Below, piece after piece: positions 1 to 7,726 of a stretch of 34,522 nt of DNA. Under the pieces are notes generated by a model. The model was not told where the DNA came from. It did not search any database and saw only the letters and a list, made by a program, of their open reading frames with translations. Position 1 is the first letter of the stretch, and every line of letters begins with the position of its first letter. The translations under genes and the position numbers were made by a program. Location: positions 1 through 34,522 of the forward strand of contig CALKOU010000007.1 of assembly GCA_938092005.1 (NCBI GenBank), written 5' to 3'. The DNA is from an uncultured Flavobacteriaceae bacterium (GTDB lineage: Bacteria; Bacteroidota; Bacteroidia; Flavobacteriales; Flavobacteriaceae).

Positions 1-429
1 CTTTTTTAATGTCGGTATCTTTTACAATCGACTCTATCTTCCCCTTCTTAATCCCTTTGATGGTATAATCAGAGAGGGATGGGAGCTCTTGAATATACAG
101 TTCTAGATCGGCAACATCTCCTTCAATTTTTGTAATAAAAAATTCGATATCGCTAAATAACTCTAGCTTCCATAATTTATTAATGGTGGCGCTGATTTCT
201 TCGCCAGGAATTTGAATGCGCTGCCCTTTGCGCAGTCCAGTGTAAGCAACTACCGTTTGCGGGCTAAAACTTTTTACGCCTGTAACGGTTATATCGCCAA
301 GCTCGTAAACCTTACCTTTATCAAAGGAGGTTTCTTGTGCAAAAGCAGGTATAACACTAACAAATGAGGCAGTTAGTAAAAAGAAATAAAGGATGTGGTT
401 ACGTAAGTTGTTCGCTAGTTTTTCCAAAT
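1..429 (-). CDS. bamA: Outer membrane protein assembly factor BamA, 5' part (cut by window edge)
   Basis: BamA is the outer-membrane barrel that inserts other beta-barrel proteins. Only the first 143 codons are here, read on the minus strand and running off position 1. I chose the TTG at 427-429 as start because it gives a clean signal peptide: charged MEKLANNLRN, a hydrophobic stretch, then an AFA|QE cleavage site near residue 31. No ATG lies in this frame nearby. The mature part begins KVYELGDITVTGVKSFSPQ and continues in POTRA-like sequence (VVAYTGLRKGQ, then KLWKLELFSDIEF), as expected for a BamA N-terminus. It overlaps the 3' end of uppS by 31 bases. The uppS-bamA order is common in Bacteroidetes and suggests co-transcription. 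The barrel itself is outside the window, so the call rests on the POTRA motif and context. Confidence 0.85.
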
Positions 430-1136
430 CTACGTTCTCTTTTTTGATAACTTATTATTGCCTGATGCAGCGATTGTTCGTCAAACTCTGGCCACAATTC
501 ATCTGTAAAATAAAGTTCTGCATAGGCAATTTGCCACAACAAAAAATTACTAATACGTACCTCACCGCTAGTGCGAATGAGTAAATCTACATCAGGCAGA
601 TGTTGCGTGTAAAGATGCTCATTAATTATGGTTTCATCAATATTTTCAACAGGAATTATATTATTTTTAACTTTTTGGCTGATTTGTACTATTGCCTGTT
701 TGATTTCCTCACGTGCTCCATAACTTATAGCCAAGGTCAAGTGTGTCCCGGTATTTAAAGCTGTTTTTTTAACAACTTCTTCTAGCTCTTGCTGCACGTT
801 TGCAGGTAATTTTCCTAATGATCCAATGGCACTAAGGCGAATGTTGTGTTTGGTCATACGCTCCAGCTCACGACGCAAACTCCTCACCAATAGACTCATA
901 AGTGTAGTGATTTCAGATTTGGGACGGTTCCAGTTTTCTGTTGAAAAGGCATACAGCGTGAGGTGTTCTATATCCAATTTTGCTGCAGCTTCTACGGTTT
1001 TTCGAACAGCTTTTGCACCCGCTTCGTGTCCACGAACACGGATTTTACCGCGCTGTTTCGCCCAACGTCCATTGCCGTCCATAATGATGGCAATGTGTTT
1101 GGGTAGCGTATTCAGATTTATTTCTTCGAAGTTCAT
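399..1136 (-). CDS. uppS: Isoprenyl transferase (undecaprenyl diphosphate synthase)
   Basis: This cis-prenyltransferase builds undecaprenyl diphosphate, the lipid carrier for peptidoglycan and surface polysaccharide, from farnesyl and isopentenyl diphosphates. The 245-residue length is normal. The catalytic signature MDGNGRWAKQRG lies at residues 19-30, with Asp20 as the expected Mg-binding residue. The C-terminal substrate motif RTSGEVRISNFLLWQ and the following YFTDELWPEF are intact. It begins 6 bases after the DUF6089 gene and overlaps bamA at its 3' end, so nadK, the DUF6089 gene, uppS and bamA look like one envelope-related transcript. Confidence 0.96.
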   Translation of the reverse strand: MNFEEINLNTLPKHIAIIMDGNGRWAKQRGKIRVRGHEAGAKAVRKTVEAAAKLDIEHLTLYAFSTENWNRPKSEITTLMSLLVRSLRRELERMTKHNIRLSAIGSLGKLPANVQQELEEVVKKTALNTGTHLTLAISYGAREEIKQAIVQISQKVKNNIIPVENIDETIINEHLYTQHLPDVDLLIRTSGEVRISNFLLWQIAYAELYFTDELWPEFDEQSLHQAIISYQKRERRFGKTSEQLT

Positions 1137-1142
1137 CTAGCT

Positions 1143-1850
1143 TTATTCTCTGCAACAGGGTAATCTTCCAAAGGCGTAAGTTATAGAAATCCCAGTAAAT
1201 ACCAACCAATCACTACTTAAACTCGTAGAAAATTTTCGTGCTAGTGGTTGTTTATCAGTATTTGGAAAACTTCCGTCGAGGTTATCAGTAAATGTAAATT
1301 GTGGCTGTACTTCGGCTGCAATCACCCAATATCGCCCAAAATTAAACTTGACACCAATGCCAAAAGGAACACTTAGGGTCATTTTTTTACCATGCGCCTG
1401 CGCATTGTTCTCAAAAGTAGTAAAATACAATTCGTCTGTTACCATACGTTGTATACCAGCGTGCAAGAAAGGAGTCCATGATGTGCCAAAATCACCAACA
1501 GGAAACGAAACATAATTCACTTCAATTCCAGCACCCCATGCCGTATAATTGTTTTGGAAATATAGACCACGGGCACGACGGTCTAAATCGGATGCATTAA
1601 TGTCGTTGGCACTAAATTTACCAGTACTAAATTGTGCACGCAATGCGATGCGTTGCGATATATTACGTTTATAGATGATGCCGTATCCCAGATGCCTTGG
1701 ATTGAAATACTGGGTCTTACCCACCTCACCAATATAATTTACTCCTCCTATGAGAAGACCCAATTCGTGACGCTGGGCATGGCTTACAAAACAGCCAAAG
1801 CCAAACAAAACACAATAAAACCAAATACGATTCATTCTAAAACTATACAT
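1143..1850 (-). CDS. DUF6089-type outer membrane beta-barrel protein
   Basis: A predicted secreted or outer-membrane protein of 235 residues. It starts with a signal peptide (hydrophobic WFYCVLFGFGCFVSH, then cleavage after HAQ near residue 26) and continues with alternating aromatic and glycine-rich strands such as ELGLLIGGVNYIGEVG and VPFGIGVKFNFGRYWVIAAE, typical of a small porin-like barrel. I recognise the family from its position between nadK and uppS in Bacteroidetes and from the N-terminal GLLIGG.NYIGE pattern. Its biochemical role is unknown; the context suggests envelope assembly. A second ATG at codon 6 (MNRIWFY) is an equally plausible start and gives a more standard signal peptide. 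Confidence 0.8.
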   Translation of the reverse strand: MYSFRMNRIWFYCVLFGFGCFVSHAQRHELGLLIGGVNYIGEVGKTQYFNPRHLGYGIIYKRNISQRIALRAQFSTGKFSANDINASDLDRRARGLYFQNNYTAWGAGIEVNYVSFPVGDFGTSWTPFLHAGIQRMVTDELYFTTFENNAQAHGKKMTLSVPFGIGVKFNFGRYWVIAAEVQPQFTFTDNLDGSFPNTDKQPLARKFSTSLSSDWLVFTGISITYAFGRLPCCRE

Positions 1851-1880
1851 GTTATAAACTGAAAATAAGGTTGATTATTG

Positions 1881-2750
1881 TTAATTGCGTTTGTCTTGCC
1901 CCCACAAAAGTTTATTTCGCAGTGTGTCAAAAAAGCTGTTTTGATTAGGGCGAATAAATACCATTGGTTGAATGGCTCTTTTGATTTTGACACGTGTTCC
2001 CATAGGAATAGAAAATAAACGTGTGTCTAGTGAGAGTAAGTGAGTACCACCTCTTCCTTCTACGCATGTTTCAATCTCTACATCATCGGCAACAACCAAG
2101 GGTCTTGCATTAAGGTTGTGTGGTGCAATGGGCGTGAGCACCAAGCTTTTGCTTTCGGGTGCAATGATGGGCCCTCCACTGCTTAACGAATATCCGGTAG
2201 AGCCTGTTGGTGTTGCCACGACCAAACCATCTGCCCAATATACATTTAAGTACGCTCCATTTATTTGGGTATTAATGGTAACCATGGAAGTGGTGTTTTC
2301 TCTGGCTACTGAAATTTCATTCAGCGCTAAGGGAAATGCTTCCAGCTCTGGTAAAGAAGGATCGGTATGTATTTCCAAAACACTACGTTCTTCGACAGTA
2401 TAATTTTTGGTGAGTATATCTGAAAGGCAATCATCAATGTTATCTGGCTGGACAGTAGCCAAGAACCCTAATCGACCAGTATTGATACCAATCAGTGGAA
2501 TACTAGATTCACGAATAAAATTAAGTGCTCTAAGGACAGTACCATCGCCACCAACGGCAAAAAATACGTCGGTTTTTGGGTCAATATTGTTATGAGAAGT
2601 AAAAGAGGTTACATCAGGTTGTGGAACATGTGCTAATAGTCCCTTTTCAACCTGAATAGACGCATTTTTCTGAATGAAAAACACAATGATACGCGACACA
2701 ATTTTCAATGTTGCATCATCATAAACCGAGCTGTAAAGGGCTACCTTCAT
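1881..2750 (-). CDS. nadK: NAD kinase
   Basis: NadK phosphorylates NAD to NADP in the cytoplasm. The 289-residue protein carries the diagnostic GGDGT loop at residues 67-71 (FFAVGGDGTVLRAL), the GINTGRLGFLA segment, the ALNEISV motif, and the adenosine-binding region DGLVVATPTGSTGYSLSSGG. The ATG at 2750 gives the expected MKVALYS first strand. A Bacteroidetes -7 element sits only 4 bases upstream, so its mRNA may be leaderless. It is divergent from pdxJ and first in the nadK-DUF6089-uppS-bamA run. Confidence 0.96.
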   Translation of the reverse strand: MKVALYSSVYDDATLKIVSRIIVFFIQKNASIQVEKGLLAHVPQPDVTSFTSHNNIDPKTDVFFAVGGDGTVLRALNFIRESSIPLIGINTGRLGFLATVQPDNIDDCLSDILTKNYTVEERSVLEIHTDPSLPELEAFPLALNEISVARENTTSMVTINTQINGAYLNVYWADGLVVATPTGSTGYSLSSGGPIIAPESKSLVLTPIAPHNLNARPLVVADDVEIETCVEGRGGTHLLSLDTRLFSIPMGTRVKIKRAIQPMVFIRPNQNSFFDTLRNKLLWGQDKRN

Positions 2751-2754
2751 GCGG

Positions 2755-2762
2755 CAAAGTTA
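2755..2762 (-). promoter_or_regulatory. nadK promoter -7 element
   Basis: On the minus strand this reads TAACTTTG, an exact match to the Bacteroidetes -7 consensus TAnnTTTG, ending 4 bases (CCGC) before the nadK ATG. No TTG is visible at the preferred 19-21-base distance, so the -33 element is weak. The spacing puts the expected transcription start at or next to the ATG. Confidence 0.55.
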
Positions 2763-2793
2763 GACCAAAAAGCGCAAAGGCGCATTATAGTTG

Positions 2794-2801
2794 TATTTTT
2801 G
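2794..2801 (+). promoter_or_regulatory. pdxJ promoter -7 element
   Basis: TATTTTTG matches TAnnTTTG exactly and lies 12 bases before the chosen pdxJ ATG at 2814. It is divergent from the nadK element 31 bases away. No clear TTG -33 box is visible. Confidence 0.45.
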
Positions 2802-2813
2802 CAAAAATTTGCC

Positions 2814-3533
2814 ATGACAAAATTAAGCGTCAACATCAACAAAATTGCCACTCTTCGCAATGCTCGTGGAGGCAATCAACCCAATGTAACACAAGTTGCA
2901 AAAGACATGCAATCCTTTGGTGCACAAGGAATTACTGTTCACCCAAGACCCGACGAGCGACACATTACCTATAAGGATGTTTATGAGTTGCCCGAGGTGA
3001 TAACTACCGAATTTAATATTGAAGGAAACCCCATTCCGAAATTTGTGGATTTGGTGTGTAGTGTTAATCCTGACCAAGTTACCCTAGTCCCAGACGCTCC
3101 AGACGCCATTACGTCCAATGCAGGGTGGGACACCGTTAAGAATCGTGCGTTTTTGCAAGAAATTATTCAAGAATTTAAATCAAAGGGAATTCGTACTTCC
3201 ATTTTTTTAGATGCAGATGTGGCACAAGTAGAAGCGGCTGTTAAAACAGGTACAGACCGAATAGAATTGTATACCGAATCATATGCGCAAGGGTTTTCGC
3301 ACGATCCACAAAAAGCCATTGCGCCATTTGTTGCCGCTGCCAAAAAAGCACAAGAAGTAGGGCTTGGGCTTAACGCAGGACACGATTTGAGTTTAGAGAA
3401 TATTCAGTTTTTTGCACAAAACATACCAGACTTGCTTGAAGTTTCTATCGGACATGCGCTTGTCTGCGAGTCTCTTTATTTTGGTTTTGAAAATGTGATT
3501 AACCAATACATTGCCAAACTATCGAGCCACTAG
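2814..3533 (+). CDS. pdxJ: Pyridoxine 5'-phosphate synthase
   Basis: PdxJ condenses 3-amino-2-oxopropyl phosphate with deoxyxylulose 5-phosphate to form pyridoxine 5'-phosphate, the last ring-forming step of DXP-dependent vitamin B6 synthesis. From the ATG at 2814 it is 239 residues, the normal size, starting MTKLSVNINKIATLRNARGG. Catalytic-site residues are visible in GITVHPRPDERHI (His43, Arg45, His50), followed by FNIEGNP and the VTLVPD strand; LGLNAGHDLSLEN near the C-terminus is also typical. A TTG at 2799 would add five residues but lies within the -7 element, so I prefer the ATG. The gene overlaps the start of the downstream hydrolase. Confidence 0.95.
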   Translation: MTKLSVNINKIATLRNARGGNQPNVTQVAKDMQSFGAQGITVHPRPDERHITYKDVYELPEVITTEFNIEGNPIPKFVDLVCSVNPDQVTLVPDAPDAITSNAGWDTVKNRAFLQEIIQEFKSKGIRTSIFLDADVAQVEAAVKTGTDRIELYTESYAQGFSHDPQKAIAPFVAAAKKAQEVGLGLNAGHDLSLENIQFFAQNIPDLLEVSIGHALVCESLYFGFENVINQYIAKLSSH

Positions 3534-4291
3534 TTCACAGCACCATCACAGGGCAAGGCGAAGCGCTGCTTATTTTGCACGGATTTTTAGGCATGTCCGA
3601 CAATTGGCGAACCCACGCCAGGTATTGGTCGGCGCAGTACGAAGTACACGCCATAGACCAGCGCAACCACGGAAAAAGTTTCCACAGCGAGGCATTTGAC
3701 TATGCTATCTTGGCGCAAGATATCATCAATTATATGGATGCCAATGCTATTGAAAAGGCAATTGTCTTAGGACACTCTATGGGTGGAAAAACCGCCATGA
3801 CCTTAGCGTTGCAGTACCCGAATCGTGTTGCAAAACTCATTGTTGCAGATATTGCCCCAAAAAACTATGATGTTGGGGGTAAATTTTCTTCCATTATTGA
3901 AGGACTTTTGCATTTAGACACAAATACATTTACTTCCAGAACTACCGCTGACAATGCTCTATCTGCATTTGTACCGGAAATGGGTGTGCGTCAGTTTTTG
4001 CTTAAAAATTTGGAGTGGACTCCCCAACGTACACTTGCACTTAGATGTAACATTCAAGTGTTGCAGCATAAACTTGCTGAAATTGGGGCTGCGCCAAAGC
4101 CTGGAGTTTACACCGGAAATACACTTTTTTTGGCAGGGCGCAATTCGGACTATATTTTTGAGAAGGATTTAGTGCAGATATCGTCTTTTTTTCCAAAAGC
4201 AAAAATAGATTGGATAGAAGATGCGGGGCATTGGCTTCATGCCGAAAACCCAAAAAGATTTACGGAAGCACTACACGATTTCTTAGATTAA
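3521..4291 (+). CDS. Alpha/beta hydrolase with no standard start codon
   Basis: A cytoplasmic alpha/beta-fold hydrolase; the substrate is unknown. The oxyanion strand (LLILHGFLGMSDNW), nucleophile elbow GHSMGG, and a C-terminal catalytic His in EDAGHWLHAENP are all present, matching the 250-260-residue esterase-like group often found beside pdxJ in Flavobacteriia. The frame is open from 3503, but there is no ATG, GTG or TTG until a TTG at 3575, which would delete the first beta strands. The upstream codons read IEPLVHSTITGQGEALLILHGF, which resembles a complete N-terminus if the ATC at 3521 is used. I therefore give 3521 as a provisional start (256 residues). It overlaps pdxJ by 13 bases in another frame, so coupled initiation at a rare start codon is the likeliest explanation; a sequence error is possible. 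Confidence 0.8.
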   Translation: MEPLVHSTITGQGEALLILHGFLGMSDNWRTHARYWSAQYEVHAIDQRNHGKSFHSEAFDYAILAQDIINYMDANAIEKAIVLGHSMGGKTAMTLALQYPNRVAKLIVADIAPKNYDVGGKFSSIIEGLLHLDTNTFTSRTTADNALSAFVPEMGVRQFLLKNLEWTPQRTLALRCNIQVLQHKLAEIGAAPKPGVYTGNTLFLAGRNSDYIFEKDLVQISSFFPKAKIDWIEDAGHWLHAENPKRFTEALHDFLD

Positions 4292-4310
4292 AACCCTTAA
4301 AACCTTTACT

Positions 4311-4340
4311 TTGACCTTCCCTGAAAATAGCCTACTTTTG
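4311..4340 (+). promoter_or_regulatory. tig promoter (TTG-N19-TAnnTTTG)
   Basis: TTG at 4311-4313, a 19-base spacer, then TACTTTTG at 4333-4340. This is a full consensus Bacteroidetes housekeeping promoter. It lies 20 bases before the tig ATG and just after the hydrolase stop, and probably drives tig-clpP-clpX. Confidence 0.75.
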
Positions 4341-4360
4341 CCAGCTATTAAAACACAATA

Positions 4361-5674
4361 ATGAACGTCACGCGAAAAGATGTAGATGCGCTTAATGCCG
4401 TACTGACGGTAGAGATTAAGCAAGAAGAAATAACGCCACAGGTAGAAACAGTATTGAAAGACTATCGCAAACGCGCGAATATTCCTGGGTTTAGAAAAGG
4501 AAATATTCCGATGGGCGTTGTAAAAAAACAATACGGACAAGCCGTTTTGGTAGATGAGGTGAATAAAGCATTGCAAAAATCCCTTAATGACTACCTTAAC
4601 TCTGAAAAAATTGATATTCTTGGGAATCCACTTCCTGTGCCAGTTGATGAAATAGATTGGACTGCCGAGAGCTATTCGTTTAATTTTGAATTGGGACTTA
4701 CCCCAAAAGTGGAGGTAAAATTACCCAACAAAAAAGCGGTTACCCGCTACGAAATCGTAACTGACGATGCGTTTGTGACCGAGCAGTTAGAACGCTTACA
4801 GAAACAATATGGTTCATTAGTTCCAACAGAAAAATTATCTAACGATACCGAGCTAACCGTTGGTGTGGTGTTTGAAGGTTCTGAGGAGAACAAAAGCGCT
4901 ACCTTTTCGGTGGATGAGCTAAAAAGTAAAAAAGCACTTTCTGCTTTTAAAAACGCAACCATTGGCGATGTGCTTACCCTTTCCACAAAGGGGTTGTTTA
5001 AAGAAGAGCAAGTGTTAGGTCGTGTGATGGGAACAGTTCCCGAAAAAGCAATTGAACTTTCCTTAACATTACAAGAGCGTAACAACCGTGTGTTGGCAGA
5101 CTTAGACCAGGAGTTTTTTGATAAGGTTTTTGGAAAAGATGCGGTAAAATCGGTTACGGAATGTAAAGATAAACTTAAAGAAGATGCTTCGGGGCATTTT
5201 GAAACACAAGCCAATCAGAAATTTATCAATGACATCTCTGAACACCTGATTGACAATACCAAGTTTTCGCTACCCGATGCTTTTTTGAAAAAGTGGATGC
5301 AAACCGCGGGTGAAAATCCCATCTCGGCAGAAGAGGCAGAGGCAGAATACGCCAAATCGGAACGTGGGTTACGCTATCAGCTTATTGAGTCGAATCTGAT
5401 TCAAGAAAACAATTTGCAAATTACCATGGAAGAGGTCGAAAATTTTGCCAAAGATTTGCTTAAAAAGCAAATGTTGCAATTTGGTCGTACAGATGTTCAA
5501 GAAGAAGAACTGAACGATATTGCTTCCCGAATATTAGGAAATCAAGAAGAGGTAAAACGTATTTCGGATCAATTGATGAGCGAAAAAATGCGCCAGTTGT
5601 TTTTGGAAAAAGGCAATATCAAAGTAAAAAAAGTAAACTACGACACTTTTATTAAAGAGGCGTACAAAAAATAA
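4361..5674 (+). CDS. tig: Trigger factor
   Basis: Trigger factor is the ribosome-bound chaperone that meets nascent chains at the exit tunnel. The N-terminal ribosome-binding domain contains the signature IPGFRKGNIP at residues 41-50, the loop that docks on L23. A central region of about 90 residues corresponds to the PPIase-like domain, though in this phylum it is poorly conserved. It is followed by the helical, charged C-terminal chaperone arms. The length of 437 residues is typical. It stands 29 bases upstream of clpP under a clear promoter, in the classic tig-clpP-clpX order. Confidence 0.95.
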   Translation: MNVTRKDVDALNAVLTVEIKQEEITPQVETVLKDYRKRANIPGFRKGNIPMGVVKKQYGQAVLVDEVNKALQKSLNDYLNSEKIDILGNPLPVPVDEIDWTAESYSFNFELGLTPKVEVKLPNKKAVTRYEIVTDDAFVTEQLERLQKQYGSLVPTEKLSNDTELTVGVVFEGSEENKSATFSVDELKSKKALSAFKNATIGDVLTLSTKGLFKEEQVLGRVMGTVPEKAIELSLTLQERNNRVLADLDQEFFDKVFGKDAVKSVTECKDKLKEDASGHFETQANQKFINDISEHLIDNTKFSLPDAFLKKWMQTAGENPISAEEAEAEYAKSERGLRYQLIESNLIQENNLQITMEEVENFAKDLLKKQMLQFGRTDVQEEELNDIASRILGNQEEVKRISDQLMSEKMRQLFLEKGNIKVKKVNYDTFIKEAYKK

Positions 5675-5703
5675 TCGCTATATTTAGCAGTCAACTTTTA
5701 GGT

Positions 5704-6363
5704 ATGGATTACGGAAAAGAATTTAAAAAATACGCAACAAAACACCACGGCATAAACTCGCTTTATTACGATGAAATCGTAAGCAGTTTAACGCCTTATA
5801 TTATTGAAGAGCGTCAACTCAATGTGGCACAAATGGATGTTTTTTCTCGTTTAATGATGGATCGTATCATTTTCTTAGGTACGGGCATTAACGATAGCGT
5901 TGCGAATATCATTCAAGCGCAATTGTTATTTTTGGAGAGTACCGATAAGACTAAAGACATTCAAATTTACATCAATTCGCCAGGCGGGAGTGTTTATGCG
6001 GGACTCGGTATTTATGACACCATGCAGTTTATCAATCCCGATGTAGCTACCATTTGCACCGGAATTGCAGCTTCTATGGCAGCGGTACTGCTTTGTGCGG
6101 GTCAAGATGGAAAACGCTCTGGATTGCCCCATTCGCGGGTAATGATTCACCAGCCATTGGGTGGTGCTCAAGGGCAGGCATCGGATATTGAAATTACCGC
6201 ACGTGAGATTCTTAAGCTCAAAAAAGAACTTTACGAAATCATTGCGAAACACAGTAACCAAACCTATGAAAAGGTGTATGAGGACTCGGATCGTGACTAT
6301 TGGATGAAGGCACTTGAAGCCAAAGACTATGGTATGATTGATGAGGTCTTACAAAAAAGTTAG
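5704..6363 (+). CDS. clpP: ATP-dependent Clp protease proteolytic subunit
   Basis: ClpP is the serine peptidase that forms the barrel of ClpXP. The catalytic triad can be placed: Ser124 in GIAASMAAVL, His149 in RVMIHQPLGG, and Asp198 in DSDRDYW. The substrate strand YINSPGGSVYAGL is intact. At 219 residues it has an N-terminal extension of about 25 residues before the usual mature start, consistent with a self-cleaved propeptide. Only 3 bases separate its stop from the clpX ATG, so the two subunits are co-translated. Confidence 0.97.
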   Translation: MDYGKEFKKYATKHHGINSLYYDEIVSSLTPYIIEERQLNVAQMDVFSRLMMDRIIFLGTGINDSVANIIQAQLLFLESTDKTKDIQIYINSPGGSVYAGLGIYDTMQFINPDVATICTGIAASMAAVLLCAGQDGKRSGLPHSRVMIHQPLGGAQGQASDIEITAREILKLKKELYEIIAKHSNQTYEKVYEDSDRDYWMKALEAKDYGMIDEVLQKS

Positions 6364-6366
6364 ATT

Positions 6367-7593
6367 ATGGAAGATTTGACGTGCTCGTTTTGTGGGCGTA
6401 AAAAGGTCGAAACCAAATTATTGGTAGCGGGGCTTGATGCCCATATTTGCGACAAGTGCGTTGAACAAGCGGTAGGGATTATTCAAGAAGAAACCACCCA
6501 CAATGAAACAACAACTTCTACGGCCGATTTTCTGCTTAAAAAACCCAAACAGATCAAGGCGTTTTTAGATGAATATGTCATTGGTCAAGAAAAAGCCAAA
6601 AAGGTACTTTCGGTTGCGGTGTACAATCATTACAAAAGACTGCATCAGGCAAAAGACGATAATGACGTAGAGCTTCAAAAAAGCAACATTGTTATTGCTG
6701 GTCAAACGGGAACAGGGAAAACGCTTCTGGCAAAAACCATTGCTAAAATGCTGCAAGTCCCTCTTGCTATTGTAGACGCTACGGTACTTACCGAAGCGGG
6801 CTATGTGGGCGAGGATGTAGAAAGTATTTTGACACGCTTGCTTCAAGCTGCAGACTACGACCAACAAAAAGCAGAAAAGGGCATCGTGTTTATCGATGAG
6901 ATTGATAAAATTGCCCGTAAAAGTGATAACCCTTCCATTACGCGCGACGTGTCTGGAGAAGGGGTGCAACAAGCATTGTTAAAGTTATTGGAAGGGACTG
7001 TCGTAAACGTACCGCCCAAAGGTGGACGCAAACACCCCGACCAGAAGTTTGTGGAAATCAATACCGAAAATATCTTATTTATTGCTGGTGGTGCTTTTGA
7101 TGGCATTGAGCGCCATATTGCCAAGCGCATGAACATGCAAGCAGTGGGCTATAGCACCTCGGCAAAACGAAACTCGGTTTTGGATGAAGATTTGCTAACG
7201 CACATCACCCCCTCGGATCTTAAAGATTTTGGGCTGATTCCCGAAATTATTGGACGATTGCCCGTACTTACGCACATGAATGCCCTGAGTAAAGAGGCAC
7301 TTCGTGCCATTTTGGTAGAACCTAAAAATGCGCTAGTAAAGCAATATGAACATTTGTTTTCTTTAGACAATATAAAACTAACATTTGCGCCAGCCGCATT
7401 GGATTATATTGTGGAGCAGGCAATGCATTACGCCCTTGGGGCACGTGGGTTGCGCTCGCTTTGCGAAGCCATACTCACCGATGCCATGTTTGAACTGCCC
7501 GGCACCGACACCACCACACTGAAAGTAACCAAACGCTACGCCGAAAGCAAACTTAGCGGAGTAAAACTCAACCGCCTTAAAGCAGCGTCTTAA
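6367..7593 (+). CDS. clpX: ATP-dependent Clp protease ATP-binding subunit ClpX
   Basis: ClpX is the AAA+ unfoldase that feeds proteins into ClpP. The N-terminal zinc-binding domain has four cysteines, Cys6, Cys9, Cys28 and Cys31. Walker A is GQTGTGKT at residues 112-119 (many homologues have Pro for this Gln), the pore loop GYVG is at about 145-148, and Walker B FIDEID is at about 175-180. The RKH pore loop ([10 protein letters not shown]) and sensor-2 motif GARGLRS are present. It is 408 residues, the normal length, and is the last gene of the tig operon. No strong terminator follows: a CCCCAA/TTGGGG pairing at about 7624 and 7679 with a 50-base loop is all I can see. Confidence 0.97.
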   Translation: MEDLTCSFCGRKKVETKLLVAGLDAHICDKCVEQAVGIIQEETTHNETTTSTADFLLKKPKQIKAFLDEYVIGQEKAKKVLSVAVYNHYKRLHQAKDDNDVELQKSNIVIAGQTGTGKTLLAKTIAKMLQVPLAIVDATVLTEAGYVGEDVESILTRLLQAADYDQQKAEKGIVFIDEIDKIARKSDNPSITRDVSGEGVQQALLKLLEGTVVNVPPKGGRKHPDQKFVEINTENILFIAGGAFDGIERHIAKRMNMQAVGYSTSAKRNSVLDEDLLTHITPSDLKDFGLIPEIIGRLPVLTHMNALSKEALRAILVEPKNALVKQYEHLFSLDNIKLTFAPAALDYIVEQAMHYALGARGLRSLCEAILTDAMFELPGTDTTTLKVTKRYAESKLSGVKLNRLKAAS

Positions 7594-7692
7594 TTTTTTT
7601 TGTTATTTTAGTGGTGAACAAACCCCCAATCTTGTTTGAAAGAACTTGACCGATTTCGCATATTTTCATTTTTATAGCTTGGGGTTTTTGGG

Positions 7693-7709
7693 TATACGCA
7701 ATGCGTATA
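7693..7709. repeat. 17-base perfect palindrome left of the cassette-like gene
   Basis: TATACGCA, one A, then TGCGTATA: two 8-base arms that are exact reverse complements around position 7701. The centre is too tight for an RNA hairpin, so a dimeric protein-binding site or a remnant of a recombination site is more likely. It ends 8 bases before the left GTTGTAAGCA repeat. Confidence 0.6.
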
Positions 7710-7716
7710 TTTAGGT

Positions 7717-7726
7717 GTTGTAAGCA
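7717..7726 (+). repeat. Left boundary repeat of the cassette-like element
   Basis: GTTGTAAGCA, the exact reverse complement of TGCTTACAAC at 8252-8261 on the far side of the lipoprotein gene. In an integron cassette this would be the R' arm (G|TT...) carried at the 5' end of the linear cassette, with R'' as its partner. The GTT/AAC core triplets are present, but the rest departs from the classical GTTRRRY. Confidence 0.5.

Noticed and set aside
399-1140. Plus-strand open frames inside uppS and other conserved genes
   Set aside because: They are antisense shadows of strongly conserved proteins with no independent support.
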